Shown: positions 1 to 9,031 of the stretch, one piece after another
How the letters are laid out: each line of letters opens with the position of its first letter
Numbering within the stretch: the first letter of the stretch is position 1
Origin: Roseovarius sp.
GTDB lineage: Bacteria > Pseudomonadota > Alphaproteobacteria > Rhodobacterales > Rhodobacteraceae
Assembly: GCA_021775255.1 (NCBI GenBank)
Contig: JAJFIA010000004.1
Span: 248,001 to 312,000 of the forward strand
Direction of reading: 5' to 3'
DNA length: 64,000 nucleotides
The notes under the pieces: model-generated
Databases searched by the model: none
Told to the model about the DNA's origin: nothing
Seen by the model: only the letters and a program-made list of their open reading frames with translations
Made by a program: the position numbers and the translations under genes

Positions 1-753
1 CAACGTCTTGCCGGCATCCGCATCGGCGCGCCTGAGATCGGCCACCAGATCCACCAGCCGCTGTTCCAGCCGGTTCATTTCAGCCCCCAGATCCCGCGCC
101 ACCGGCAGGCCCAGCATCGCCATGGTTTTGTAGGTTTCGATCTCGAACAGGCGCTGCACGATCCGCCCCACCCGGCGTTTGCCGGTTGTCGGCCTCACAA
201 ACATCGCGATCCGGCTGTGGCCGGTCGGATCAATCCTGAAATCCGTGGCGATGACGGCGGATTTATCCAGCACCTCGGCAATCGCCATGCTTTCGGCTTC
301 AAACCAGTCATTGATCCGATGTTTGATGGCGGCTTCATCGCCGTCAGACGCTTCGATCCGCATCAGGACGGATGTGAGCCGGGTGCCCGGCATATCCGTC
401 AGCCAGTCTTCGGGGAACACGGCAAAATCCGCCGGATCAAAGGCGCGGGTGCTCAGGCCCTCGGTGAAAACCGTGTAGGTGACAAATTCTGTATGCTGCT
501 CCCATTTCAGCACATGCCGCCCGATCTGACCGGAATAATGCGTGGCCCCCGGCGGCGGATGCGGCGCGCCAAACCGGTCCAGCAATAAAGTAAGATGCGC
601 CAGATCAAGGCCCCTGTCACGCGCCACCGCCTCCGGGGCCTGCTTGACCGCCATGAAAACCGCCGTGCCAGGCACCGTCAGAACCGGAAACGGGCGGGCG
701 TGCAGCTCATTGGTCAGCTTATAGCGCAGCGGGTGATCTGTGATCGGGGGCAT
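1..753 (-). CDS. DUF3422 family membrane protein, 3' end beyond the window
   Basis: This is the first 251 codons of a gene read leftward and cut by the window edge. The start is the ATG at 753; the protein begins MPPITDHPLRYKLTNELHAR. The N-terminal HPLR...NELHARP signature and the later run through YSGQIGRHVLKWEQHTEF and RIDPTGHSRIAMFV are characteristic of the DUF3422 family, proteins of roughly 420-430 residues with two membrane helices near the C-terminus. That part lies outside the window. The function of the family is unknown. The downstream neighbour cannot be seen; upstream lies the 3' end of pntB on the same strand, 185 bases away, so it may have its own promoter. Confidence 0.8.
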   Translation of the reverse strand, partial: MPPITDHPLRYKLTNELHARPFPVLTVPGTAVFMAVKQAPEAVARDRGLDLAHLTLLLDRFGAPHPPPGATHYSGQIGRHVLKWEQHTEFVTYTVFTEGLSTRAFDPADFAVFPEDWLTDMPGTRLTSVLMRIEASDGDEAAIKHRINDWFEAESMAIAEVLDKSAVIATDFRIDPTGHSRIAMFVRPTTGKRRVGRIVQRLFEIETYKTMAMLGLPVARDLGAEMNRLEQRLVDLVADLRRADADAGKTL

Positions 754-938
754 AGATGATCTCTGTGGCAGCCTCGGTTTCGGAGTTCATAACCCAAGGA
801 CTCCGATTTGGAAAGTTTTGTTTTTTATCAAACTGTTAGAAGAATACTATCGCATACAAGGCCGGATTGAACTACCGTGTTGTAATGATACGGCCCGGAG
901 GACATACCCCCGGGCATATGACATTTGGGTATCAGGCG

Positions 939-2372
939 TCACTCGATCAATCCAAGCAATTTATTCAGGCTGTCCTTGGCATCGCCATAGAACATCCGGG
1001 TATTTTCCTTGTAAAACAGCGGGTTCTCAATCCCGGAATAACCTGTACCCTGGCCGCGTTTGCTGACAAATACCTGCTTGGCTTTCCAGCATTCCAGCAC
1101 CGGCATCCCGGCGATAGGCGAATTGGGATCATCCTGCGCTGCCGGGTTCACGATGTCGTTGGAGCCGATCACGATCGCCACATCCGTTGACGGGAAATCC
1201 TCGTTGATCTCGTCCATCTCCATCACGATGTCATAAGGCACCCGCGCCTCGGCCAGAAGCACGTTCATATGCCCCGGCAGGCGCCCCGCCACCGGATGAA
1301 TGGCAAAACGCACGTTCTTGCCCTTGTCGCGCAGGCGTTTGGTAAGTTCACTAACCGCCTGTTGCGCCTGCGCCACCGCAAGCCCGTAGCCGGGGATGAT
1401 GATCACGCTGTCGGCATCCTCCAATGCCGCGGCCACGCCCTCGGCCTCAATCGCGATCTGCTCGCCTTCAACTGCCATCTGTTCGCCCGCAGGGCCGCCA
1501 AAGCCGCCAAGGATCACGCTGATGAAGGATCGGTTCATTGCCTTGCACATGATGTAGCTCAGAATCGCACCGGATGAGCCCACCAGCGCGCCAACCACGA
1601 TCAAGAGGTCATTGCCAAGGCTGAAGCCGATAGCCGCCGCGGCCCAGCCCGAGTAGCTGTTGAGCATGGAAACAACCACCGGCATATCGGCCCCGCCAAT
1701 CCCCATGATCAGATGGTAGCCGATAAAAAGCGCGGCCAATGTCATCACGAATAGTGGAAAAAACCCGCCTGAATTGAAATACCAGATCAGACAGATCAGC
1801 GACAGCCCTGCCGCAGATGCGTTCAGGATATGCCCGCCCGGCAATTTCCTGGCGGTGGTATCAACCTTGCCTGCCAGCTTGCCGAAGGCGATGATCGACC
1901 CGGTGAATGTCACCGCACCGATAAACACACCAAGGAACAGCTCGACCCGAAGGATGGATTGCTCGACAGGGGTTTTATGCGCCAGAATTGCCGCAAACCC
2001 ATCCAGCGCGCCGCGTTCCGCAGGCCCCATGGCCAGCACATTGCCCAGCTCGATATGGGCATTATAGCCCACAAACACCGCCGCCAGGCCGACAAGCGAA
2101 TGCATCGCCGCCACAAGCTGCGGCATTTCGGTCATCTGCACGCGTTGGGCCACGTAAAAGCCGATCATGCCGCCGCCTGCGATCAACAGAAGCGACAAAA
2201 GCCACAGGCCTGCGCCCGGGCCTATCAGCGTGGCGATAACCGCCAGCGCCATGCCGACAATGCCGTACCAGACCGCGCGCTTGGCGCTTTCCTGCCCGGA
2301 TAGCCCGCCAAGCGAAAGGATAAAGAGAATCGCCGCGACAACATAAGCGGCTGTTGTAAAACCAAATTCCAT
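939..2372 (-). CDS. pntB: NAD(P) transhydrogenase subunit beta
   Basis: The membrane subunit of proton-translocating transhydrogenase, which uses the proton gradient to move hydride from NADH to NADP+ in the inner membrane. The 477-residue protein has the expected layout: an N-terminal half of hydrophobic helices beginning [17 protein letters not shown], then from about residue 300 a soluble NADP-binding domain III with [13 protein letters not shown] and the late [13 protein letters not shown] segment. The ATG is preceded by AAGGGGAT. It follows pntA by 12 bases on the same strand, so the two are surely co-transcribed. A weak GC hairpin without a T-run lies after the stop, near 890-914. Confidence 0.97.
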   Translation of the reverse strand: MEFGFTTAAYVVAAILFILSLGGLSGQESAKRAVWYGIVGMALAVIATLIGPGAGLWLLSLLLIAGGGMIGFYVAQRVQMTEMPQLVAAMHSLVGLAAVFVGYNAHIELGNVLAMGPAERGALDGFAAILAHKTPVEQSILRVELFLGVFIGAVTFTGSIIAFGKLAGKVDTTARKLPGGHILNASAAGLSLICLIWYFNSGGFFPLFVMTLAALFIGYHLIMGIGGADMPVVVSMLNSYSGWAAAAIGFSLGNDLLIVVGALVGSSGAILSYIMCKAMNRSFISVILGGFGGPAGEQMAVEGEQIAIEAEGVAAALEDADSVIIIPGYGLAVAQAQQAVSELTKRLRDKGKNVRFAIHPVAGRLPGHMNVLLAEARVPYDIVMEMDEINEDFPSTDVAIVIGSNDIVNPAAQDDPNSPIAGMPVLECWKAKQVFVSKRGQGTGYSGIENPLFYKENTRMFYGDAKDSLNKLLGLIE

Positions 2373-2384
2373 TGCTCTATCCCC

Positions 2385-3959
2385 TTAAGACTTCTGGAAC
2401 ATGGCAAGCATGCGCCGGGTGACCATGAAGCCACCAAAAATATTGATCCCGGCCATAAAAATGCTGAGCGCCGCCAGCAGGATAACCAGAAATGAGCCCG
2501 ATCCGATCTGCATGAGCGCCCCCAGAATGATGATCGACGAGATTGCGTTCGTGACCGCCATCAGCGGCGTATGCAAGCTGTGCGAGACGCCCCAGATCAC
2601 CTGGAAGCCGACAAAAATCGCCAGCACAAAAACGATGAAATGCTGCATGAAGCTTGCCGGAGCCACCAGCCCCACGCCCAGCAGCAGCGCGCCGCCTACG
2701 GCCAGTAGCGTCACCTGATTGCGCGTCTGCACTTTGAAGGCGGCCGCTTCCTGGGCCAGTTTTTCTTCTCGCGTCAGCTCTTTCGGTGTTTCCTTCTTGG
2801 GCTGGGTTGCAATCGCCTGAGTCTTTGGCGGCGGTGGCGGGAAGGTGATCTTGCCCTTATAGGCCACGGTTGAGCCGCGGATCACGTCATCTTCCATGTC
2901 ATGATTGATCTTGCCGTCTTTTTCCGGTGTCAGATCTGTCAGCATATGGCGGATATTGGTGGCATAAAGCGTTGAGGCCTGTGCTGCCATGCGGCTGGGA
3001 AAATCGGTATAGCCGATGATGGTCACGCCGTTCTTGGTGATGATTTTCTCATCCATCACCGTCAGCTTGCAATTTCCGCCCTTCTCGGCGGCGAGATCAA
3101 CAATCACCGAACCGGGCTTCATCGCCTCGACCATATCTTTGGTCCAAAGCTCGGGTGCTTCACGGTTGGGAATGAGCGCGGTGGTGATCACGATATCCAC
3201 CTCAGGCGCAAGTTCGCGGAATTTGGCAAGCTGTGCTTCATGGAATTCCGGGGATGAAACGCTGGCATAGCCGCCGGTTTCCGCGCCGTCCTTCTGTTCT
3301 TCCTTGAAATCGAGAAAGACAAACTCGGCGCCCATGCTTTCAACCTGCTCGGCCACCTCGGGGCGCACGTCAAACGCATAGGTGATTGCCCCCAAACTTG
3401 TAGCTGTGCCAATCGCGGCAAGGCCTGCAACGCCCGCCCCCACAACCAGAACCTTTGCCGGGGGCACCTTGCCCGCCGCGGTGATCTGCCCGGTAAAGAA
3501 CCGGCCAAAATTGTTGCCCGCCTCGATCACTGCGCGGTAACCGGCGATATTGGCCATCGAACTGAGCGCATCCATCTTCTGTGCCCGTGAAATGCGCGGC
3601 ACCATCTCCATCGCGATCACATTGGTGCCATGGGCACTAAGTGCTTTCATACCCGCCTCATTGGCCCCGGGATTAAAGAAGGAAATCAGCGTCTGCCCCT
3701 TGTGAAACCGCTTCAGCTCGGTGTCATCTGGCGGCCGCACCTTGACGATCACATCTGCGGCCTTCCACAAGGCAGCGGCAGTTTTCACAACCGAAACACC
3801 GGCGTCCTTATAAGCCTTGTCGTCAAACCCGGCCGCCTTCCCGGCACCGGTTTCAATCACACATTCATAGCCCAGTTTCTGCAACTGCATTGCCGAGTCC
3901 GGCGTCATGGCTACCCGCGCCTCATTCGGCATAACTTCCCTGGGTGTTCCGATTTTCAA
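2385..3959 (-). CDS. pntA: NAD(P) transhydrogenase subunit alpha (fused form)
   Basis: The soluble NAD(H)-binding domain I (about residues 1-380) is followed by a proline-rich linker (PPPPPKTQ) and a C-terminal hydrophobic domain II of about 110 residues, so this is the undivided alpha subunit of 524 residues rather than the split alpha1/alpha2 form. [17 protein letters not shown] is the Rossmann nucleotide-binding loop. The N-terminus [17 protein letters not shown] matches the alanine dehydrogenase/PntA family. The start codon is TTG, supported by GGGGGA eight bases upstream and by the conserved N-terminus beginning there. It is first in the pntA-pntB pair. Confidence 0.97.
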   Translation of the reverse strand: MKIGTPREVMPNEARVAMTPDSAMQLQKLGYECVIETGAGKAAGFDDKAYKDAGVSVVKTAAALWKAADVIVKVRPPDDTELKRFHKGQTLISFFNPGANEAGMKALSAHGTNVIAMEMVPRISRAQKMDALSSMANIAGYRAVIEAGNNFGRFFTGQITAAGKVPPAKVLVVGAGVAGLAAIGTATSLGAITYAFDVRPEVAEQVESMGAEFVFLDFKEEQKDGAETGGYASVSSPEFHEAQLAKFRELAPEVDIVITTALIPNREAPELWTKDMVEAMKPGSVIVDLAAEKGGNCKLTVMDEKIITKNGVTIIGYTDFPSRMAAQASTLYATNIRHMLTDLTPEKDGKINHDMEDDVIRGSTVAYKGKITFPPPPPKTQAIATQPKKETPKELTREEKLAQEAAAFKVQTRNQVTLLAVGGALLLGVGLVAPASFMQHFIVFVLAIFVGFQVIWGVSHSLHTPLMAVTNAISSIIILGALMQIGSGSFLVILLAALSIFMAGINIFGGFMVTRRMLAMFQKS

Positions 3960-4078
3960 TGCCTGTCCCCCTTGTTGTCTTACGGTGTTGTCTTACGGTT
4001 CTGCGTGATCCGATCACGATCAGCTTTCCTGCATTCATAGCCTCAGGTGGCCCTGTTTCACAAGGCTTGCGCTCAGCC

Positions 4079-4543
4079 TCAGACCCAACGTCGGGTTTTT
4101 TCGCAATAACGCGCGAAATCCGCCCTGAATTTGCGCCTGAGCCGGTCTTCTTCGGGGATGACAAAGCGTTTCTCGATCACCCAGACAAACACCGGCACCA
4201 GCGCCAGCGACAAAACCGCGTCCCAGCGCAGACAAAGCCCTGCCAAAATCAGCGCATCCCCCACATATATCGGGTTGCGTGTGCGTTTGAATATGCCGCT
4301 GGTGATCAGCTTGCTGGCCTCCATATGCGGCACAAGCGTGGTGCGCGCCTTGCGAAACTCGATAAACGCCAGCCCCATCAGCACCAGCCCCGCACCCACC
4401 AGCAACCCGCCGATGAAATCCGGCCAGCCATCACCAAAATGCAATCCCCCAAAATACAATCCCATGGGGTAATACGTGGCCTGCACCCAGACCATCACAG
4501 CAAACACCAACAGCCAGACCGGCGGCAGATCAATCCATTTCAT
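4079..4543 (-). CDS. Isoprenylcysteine carboxyl methyltransferase-like membrane protein
   Basis: A 154-residue protein with about four membrane helices, including PPVWLLVFAVMVWVQATYY and FIGGLLVGAGLVLMGLAFI. The C-terminal half carries FKRTRNPIYVGDALILAGL followed by a glutamate-arginine segment (VIEKRFVIPEEDRLRRKF). This is the arrangement of the ICMT/PEMT family of small membrane methyltransferases, in which RNPxY and the late E-R region bind S-adenosylmethionine. The substrate cannot be told from the sequence; phospholipids, isoprenyl cysteines and other small hydrophobic molecules are all used by relatives. The ATG at 4543 has AAGGGAG upstream. Confidence 0.75.
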   Translation of the reverse strand: MKWIDLPPVWLLVFAVMVWVQATYYPMGLYFGGLHFGDGWPDFIGGLLVGAGLVLMGLAFIEFRKARTTLVPHMEASKLITSGIFKRTRNPIYVGDALILAGLCLRWDAVLSLALVPVFVWVIEKRFVIPEEDRLRRKFRADFARYCEKTRRWV

Positions 4544-4670
4544 CAGCGCATCTCCCTTGTTGTTTCAAACCATAAACATCGGTTGCACAGGTTGCAAAGG
4601 TCATGGCTTGTCACACCGGTAAAAACAGGCTCAGATAGGCCGCGTGATTGCCTTACAAGGGAGTGCCCCC

Positions 4671-5036
4671 ATGACCCGCGATGAATTCAACAGCTTCTGC
4701 GCCGGCCTGATTGCCACCACCCATGTGGTGCAATGGGGCAATGCCGATGTCTGGAAGGTGGGCAGCAAGGTTTTTGCCATCTGCGGCTGGAATGACGGGC
4801 GCGATGCCTTCACCTTCAAAGCCTCTGAAATTGCCTTTGAGGTATTAAAGGATCAACCCGGCATTCGCCCCGCGCCCTATCTCGCCTCACGCGGGTTTAA
4901 ATGGTTGCAGGTTTACGACGAGCCGGGGCTGTCAGACCGTGAGCTACGCGAGCATTTGCTGATGTCCTATCATCTGGCCGCTGCCAACCTGACAAAGAAA
5001 AAACGCAGCGAGCTGGGCGTGCCCGGCCCTGAATAA
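4671..5036 (+). CDS. MmcQ/YjbR family protein
   Basis: A 121-residue protein of the YjbR/CyaY-like superfamily (MmcQ family), small DNA-binding-like proteins of unknown physiological role. The typical pattern is visible: an N-terminal helix (TRDEFNSFCAGL), then VVQWGNADVWKVGSKVFAIC, and late ASRGFKWLQVYDE followed by a helix and HLLMSYHLAAANLTKKKR. An in-frame upstream start at 4644 exists, but AAGGGAG at 4657-4663 places the start at the ATG at 4671. A long perfect hairpin (5038-5080) begins right after the stop and could end transcription. Confidence 0.85.
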   Translation: MTRDEFNSFCAGLIATTHVVQWGNADVWKVGSKVFAICGWNDGRDAFTFKASEIAFEVLKDQPGIRPAPYLASRGFKWLQVYDEPGLSDRELREHLLMSYHLAAANLTKKKRSELGVPGPE

Positions 5037-5037
5037 A

Positions 5038-5080
5038 GCGTTTCGCCTCATCGTTGGATCACAACAATGAGGCGAAACGC
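5038..5080. repeat. GCGTTTC-family intergenic hairpin, copy 1
   Basis: Nineteen-base arms with one mismatch read GCGTTTCGCCTCATCGTTG and CAACAATGAGGCGAAACGC around a five-base loop. The outer GCGTTTC/GAAACGC ends are shared with hairpins at 5103, 25885 and 50260, while the inner stem differs. It starts two bases after the yjbR-like stop codon and may serve as its terminator, although no T-run follows. Confidence 0.7.
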
Positions 5081-5092
5081 GCGGCACCTGTT

Positions 5093-5146
5093 GATGTTGT
5101 GGGCGTTTCAGGATCAAGTTGCGATTTGGGCTTGATCGCAAAACGC
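5093..5146 (-). repeat. GCGTTTC-family intergenic hairpin, copy 2
   Basis: The sequence GATGTTGTGGGCGTTTCAGG begins this copy, followed by GATCAAGTTG, a short loop, CTTGATC and AAAACGC. Read on the minus strand it aligns with the copies at 25885 and 50260, including the conserved CCCxCAACATC tail beside the stem. It lies between the YjbR gene and the 3' end of the helicase gene. Confidence 0.6.
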
Positions 5147-5187
5147 TTTAACACCTGCACCTTTATGCGATCTTCCCAAATCCCCAT

Positions 5188-7527
5188 TCAAAACGGGATG
5201 TCTTCGGCCCCCGATACAAACCTGGCGACAATCTTTTTCACCCCGGCTTTTTCAAAACTGATCTCAAGCTTGTCACCCTCAATTCCCACAATCGAACCAT
5301 AGCCAAATTTCTGGTGAAAAACCCGCTCTCCCATGCTGTGGCTGCTGGCCACGCTGCCTTCGATCACGGCATTTTGGTTTCGCCGAGGCTCGCCCGCGCG
5401 CTGCCCGGCGCGTTTTTGCAGCCGCTTCCAGCCCGGTGAGTTATATACATCCGCCCCCGCTGCGCGGGTTTCAATCGTGCTGTCCATGCCTGCCGCGCCA
5501 AATCCACCGCCATAAAGCCCCGGTGCGGTCAGCACCTCCACATGATCTTCGGGCAGTTCATCAATGAAGCGTGATGGCATCGCCGCCTGCCACTGGCCAA
5601 ATATGCGGCGATTGCCGGCAAAGGATATGGTGCAAACCTCCTCGGCGCGGGTGATGCCGACATAGGCCAGACGGCGCTCTTCCTCGACACCCATCTGGCC
5701 GCTTTCATCCATGGTGCGCTGAGATGGGAACAATCCATCCTCCCAGCCCGGCAGGAACACGGCGGGAAATTCCAGCCCCTTGGCCGCGTGCAACGTCATG
5801 ATCGAAACCTTCTCGCCGCCCTCGCCGCTGTCGTTTTCCATGATCAGGCTGACATGCTCCAAAAATCCCTGAAGGTTTTCAAACTGTTCCAGCGCCTTCA
5901 CCAGCTCCTTGAGGTTTTCCAGCCGCCCCGGTGCCTCAATTGATTTATCGTTCTGCCACATGCCGGTATAGCCGCTCTCATCCAGAATGACCCCCGCCAG
6001 TTCCACATGGCTGATCCCGGCCTCCCCGGCCATATGGCCCCAGCGCGCCAACCCATCGAGCAATTTGCCAAGCTCCGCCGCCCCCTTGCCGGTCAGGCCC
6101 TGCTGATCCAGTAAAAGCCGCGCGCCCTGAAGCAGCGACACGCCATTCTCACGCGCCATCTTCTGAATTTTCTGCTGCGCCTTGTCGCCCAGCCCGCGCT
6201 TGGGCGTGTTCACAATCCGCTCAAACGCCAGATCATCCGAGGGGCTGGTAACCAGCCGGAAATAGGCCATGGCATCACGGATTTCCATGCGCTCGTAAAA
6301 CCGTGGCCCGCCAATCACACGGTACGGCAGACCAATGGTCAAAAACCGGTCCTCAAAGGCGCGCATCTGATGGCTCGCGCGCACCAGAATGGCCATCTGA
6401 TCAAGGCCAAACTTGCGCAGGCCCCGTGTGCCCGATTGCAGCGCCTCAATCTCTTCGCCGATCCAGCGCGCCTCTTCCTCGCCATCCCAATGGCCAATGA
6501 GGCGTACTTTTTCGCCCTCTTTCTCGGCGGTCCATAATTCCTTTCCAAGCCGTCCCTTATTACCCGCAATCACCCCCGATGCCGCCGCCAGAATATGCGG
6601 CGTCGAGCGGTAGTTCTGTTCCAACCTAACAACATGCGCGCCGGGAAAATCCTTCTCGAACCGCAGGATATTGCCCACCTCCGCCCCGCGCCAGCCATAG
6701 ATGGATTGATCATCATCACCGACACAGCAGATGTTCTGATGCGCCCCGGCCAGCAGCCTGAGCCACATATATTGCGCCACATTGGTATCTTGATACTCAT
6801 CCACCAGAATATAGCGAAACCAGCGCTGATATTGCTGCAATACATCCGCATGCTGCTGAAAAATCACCACCACATGCAGCAGCAAATCGCCAAAATCCAC
6901 TGCGTTCAGCTCTTTCAGCCGCGCCTGATACAGCCGGTACAAAGCCTGCGCCTTGCCATCATAGGCCCCGGCCTCGGACGCAGGCACATTCTCGGGTGTC
7001 CAGGCGCGGTTTTTCCAGCCATCAATAATGCCCGCCAGCATCCGCGCGGGCCAGCGTTTTTCGTCAATATTGGCCGCCCTCACCAGTTGCTTGAGCAGCC
7101 GCAACTGATCATCGCTATCCAAAATGGTAAAGTTTGACTTCAACCCCGCCAGTTCCGCATGACGGCGCAACAGCTTGACACAAATGGCATGAAACGTGCC
7201 CAGCCAGGGCATGCCCTCAACCCTCTCGCCCAACATGCCGCCAACCCGCTCTTTCATCTCGCGCGCGGCCTTGTTGGTGAAGGTTACGGCCAAAATTTCA
7301 TTGGGCCGCGCCGTGCCGGTATTCAGCAGATGCACAATCCGCGTGGTCAGCGCCTTGGTCTTGCCGGTGCCCGCCCCCGCCAGCATCAGCACCGGCCCCT
7401 CCAAAACCTCCACCGCCGCGCGCTGCTCGGGGTTCAGCCCCGCCAGATAAGGCATAGGCCGCGCCGCCATGGCACGGGCGGCAAGGGACGCGCCTTCAAA
7501 GGCGTCGGATTCGTCGGAATGGCTCAT
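5188..7527 (-). CDS. ATP-dependent DNA helicase of the UvrD/PcrA family
   Basis: A superfamily 1A 3'-5' DNA helicase of 779 residues, acting in nucleotide excision and mismatch repair and in removing RecA or stalled complexes. Motifs in order: Q motif LNPEQRAAV near residue 31, Walker A AGAGTGKT near 51, VDEYQDTN (motif II), DDDQSIYGWRGA (motif III), LEQNYRST (motif IV), TLHAAKGLEF (motif V) and VGITRAEE (motif VI). The last 50 residues, GERVFHQKFGYGSIVGIEG and onward, form the Tudor-like C-terminal domain of PcrA/UvrD that contacts RNA polymerase. No partner gene is adjacent. I cannot separate uvrD from pcrA naming by eye. Confidence 0.95.
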   Translation of the reverse strand: MSHSDESDAFEGASLAARAMAARPMPYLAGLNPEQRAAVEVLEGPVLMLAGAGTGKTKALTTRIVHLLNTGTARPNEILAVTFTNKAAREMKERVGGMLGERVEGMPWLGTFHAICVKLLRRHAELAGLKSNFTILDSDDQLRLLKQLVRAANIDEKRWPARMLAGIIDGWKNRAWTPENVPASEAGAYDGKAQALYRLYQARLKELNAVDFGDLLLHVVVIFQQHADVLQQYQRWFRYILVDEYQDTNVAQYMWLRLLAGAHQNICCVGDDDQSIYGWRGAEVGNILRFEKDFPGAHVVRLEQNYRSTPHILAAASGVIAGNKGRLGKELWTAEKEGEKVRLIGHWDGEEEARWIGEEIEALQSGTRGLRKFGLDQMAILVRASHQMRAFEDRFLTIGLPYRVIGGPRFYERMEIRDAMAYFRLVTSPSDDLAFERIVNTPKRGLGDKAQQKIQKMARENGVSLLQGARLLLDQQGLTGKGAAELGKLLDGLARWGHMAGEAGISHVELAGVILDESGYTGMWQNDKSIEAPGRLENLKELVKALEQFENLQGFLEHVSLIMENDSGEGGEKVSIMTLHAAKGLEFPAVFLPGWEDGLFPSQRTMDESGQMGVEEERRLAYVGITRAEEVCTISFAGNRRIFGQWQAAMPSRFIDELPEDHVEVLTAPGLYGGGFGAAGMDSTIETRAAGADVYNSPGWKRLQKRAGQRAGEPRRNQNAVIEGSVASSHSMGERVFHQKFGYGSIVGIEGDKLEISFEKAGVKKIVARFVSGAEDIPF

Positions 7528-7748
7528 GGATCAGTGATAGCGCCCCCCGCCCCCAAGATAAAGCCTTGTTCACACTATGTTCCAAATGTTTCTTCTGGCC
7601 CAAAATATCCCCGCCGGAGGCATAAGCCGCGCCCCGCCAGGGGCGCGCGCCACCGCGACGCGCGAAAGCGCGGCGCAATATCTGCCCCTGAATCTGCCCC
7701 TGACAATCCCCCGTAGCATCCGGCAGATTACTGGCATAGAAGAACCAA

Positions 7749-8894
7749 ATGGACCTCGACACAAGATATCCCGCCCTTGCCGATCTTCGCACCCGCGCCC
7801 GGCGGCGCATCCCGCATTTTGTCTGGGAGTTTCTCGACAGCGGCACCGGGGTTGAAGCGACCATGGCCCGCAACCGCACGGAACTGGATAAAATCCGGCT
7901 GATGCCATCCATTCTGCATGGTGAGTTCGCGCCAGACCTGAGCGTTGATCTTCTTGGCCACAAACTGCCCCTGCCCTTTGGCATCGCCCCCATCGGCATG
8001 TCCGGCCTGATCTGGCCCGATGCCGAACGCCTGTTGGCCCGCGCGGCGGCAACCGCGCATATCCCCTATACGCTCTCAACCGTCGCCACCCGCACACCAG
8101 AGGACGTGCAGGATGCACTCGGTGATCACGGCTGGTTTCAGTTCTACCCGCCGCGCGATGAGGAAATCCGCAGCGATATGCTCATACGCGCCAAAGCCGC
8201 CGGGTTCAAAACCCTGGTGCTGACGGTGGATGTACCCGTCGGCAGCCGCCGTGAACGCCAGACACGCTCAGGCCTCACCACCCCGCCACGCCTGACGCCG
8301 CGCTTATTGGCACAGGTGGCGCGCTGCCCGCGATGGGCCATGGGGCAGGCGCGCATGGGTTTTCCAAGAATGCGGCTGATTGATGATTATTCCGAACGGC
8401 TGAGCGGGCTTTCCTCGACCAATCACGCGGGCTATCTGCTGCGCACCTCGCCTGACATGGATTATCTGCGCTGGCTGCGCGCGGCATGGGACGGGCCGAT
8501 GATTGTCAAAGGCGTGTTGCACACCGGGGATGCAGTTAAATTACAGGCCGAGGGCATTGATGCCCTCTGGATCAGCAATCATGCCGGGCGGCAGTTTGAT
8601 GCCGCCCCCGCCACCATTGAGGTGCTGCCCGGCATCCGCAAGGCCTGCACCCTGCCGCTGATCATTGATGGCGGCTTTGAAAATGGTCTTGATATTCTGC
8701 GCGCCTGTGCGCTGGGTGCTGATTTCATCATGCTGGGCCGGGCCTGGCATTATGCTTTGGGGGCGCTTGGGGCCAATGGCCCGGCGCATCTGGTGGATAT
8801 TCTGCGCGCGGATCTGAGTGCCAATATGGGGCAGTTGGGTGTCAAATCGCTGCCCGAGGCCGCCAACCGGGTGGTTTCTGTCGCAAACGGGTAG
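7749..8894 (+). CDS. FMN-dependent alpha-hydroxy acid oxidase/dehydrogenase
   Basis: A 381-residue TIM-barrel flavoenzyme of the L-lactate dehydrogenase (LldD)/glycolate oxidase family, which oxidises 2-hydroxy acids to 2-oxo acids. Seen: IAPIGMSGLIWPDAE near the N-terminus, WFQFYPPRDEE (FMN contact), IVKGVLHTGDAV (catalytic lysine strand), ISNHAGRQFDAAP (the active-site histidine and substrate arginine) and LIIDGGFENGLDIL (phosphate site). SNHAGRQ replaces the commoner SNHGGRQ. Its substrate is not evident; L-lactate or mandelate-like acids are candidates. It lies ahead of pyruvate carboxylase, which would use the pyruvate made from lactate, but 137 bases separate them. Confidence 0.88.
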   Translation: MDLDTRYPALADLRTRARRRIPHFVWEFLDSGTGVEATMARNRTELDKIRLMPSILHGEFAPDLSVDLLGHKLPLPFGIAPIGMSGLIWPDAERLLARAAATAHIPYTLSTVATRTPEDVQDALGDHGWFQFYPPRDEEIRSDMLIRAKAAGFKTLVLTVDVPVGSRRERQTRSGLTTPPRLTPRLLAQVARCPRWAMGQARMGFPRMRLIDDYSERLSGLSSTNHAGYLLRTSPDMDYLRWLRAAWDGPMIVKGVLHTGDAVKLQAEGIDALWISNHAGRQFDAAPATIEVLPGIRKACTLPLIIDGGFENGLDILRACALGADFIMLGRAWHYALGALGANGPAHLVDILRADLSANMGQLGVKSLPEAANRVVSVANG

Positions 8895-9031
8895 CAGGCG
8901 GCGCAAGCAGCCTTGCGCAATGCTTGTCGACTTCCTACAAGACCACAGGGATTGCGCCGCAGCGCAGCAATTTTATTGCGGCGCCCGCAAAACTGTGAAG
9001 ATTGACCTGAGAAATCATAGGGGCAAAACCG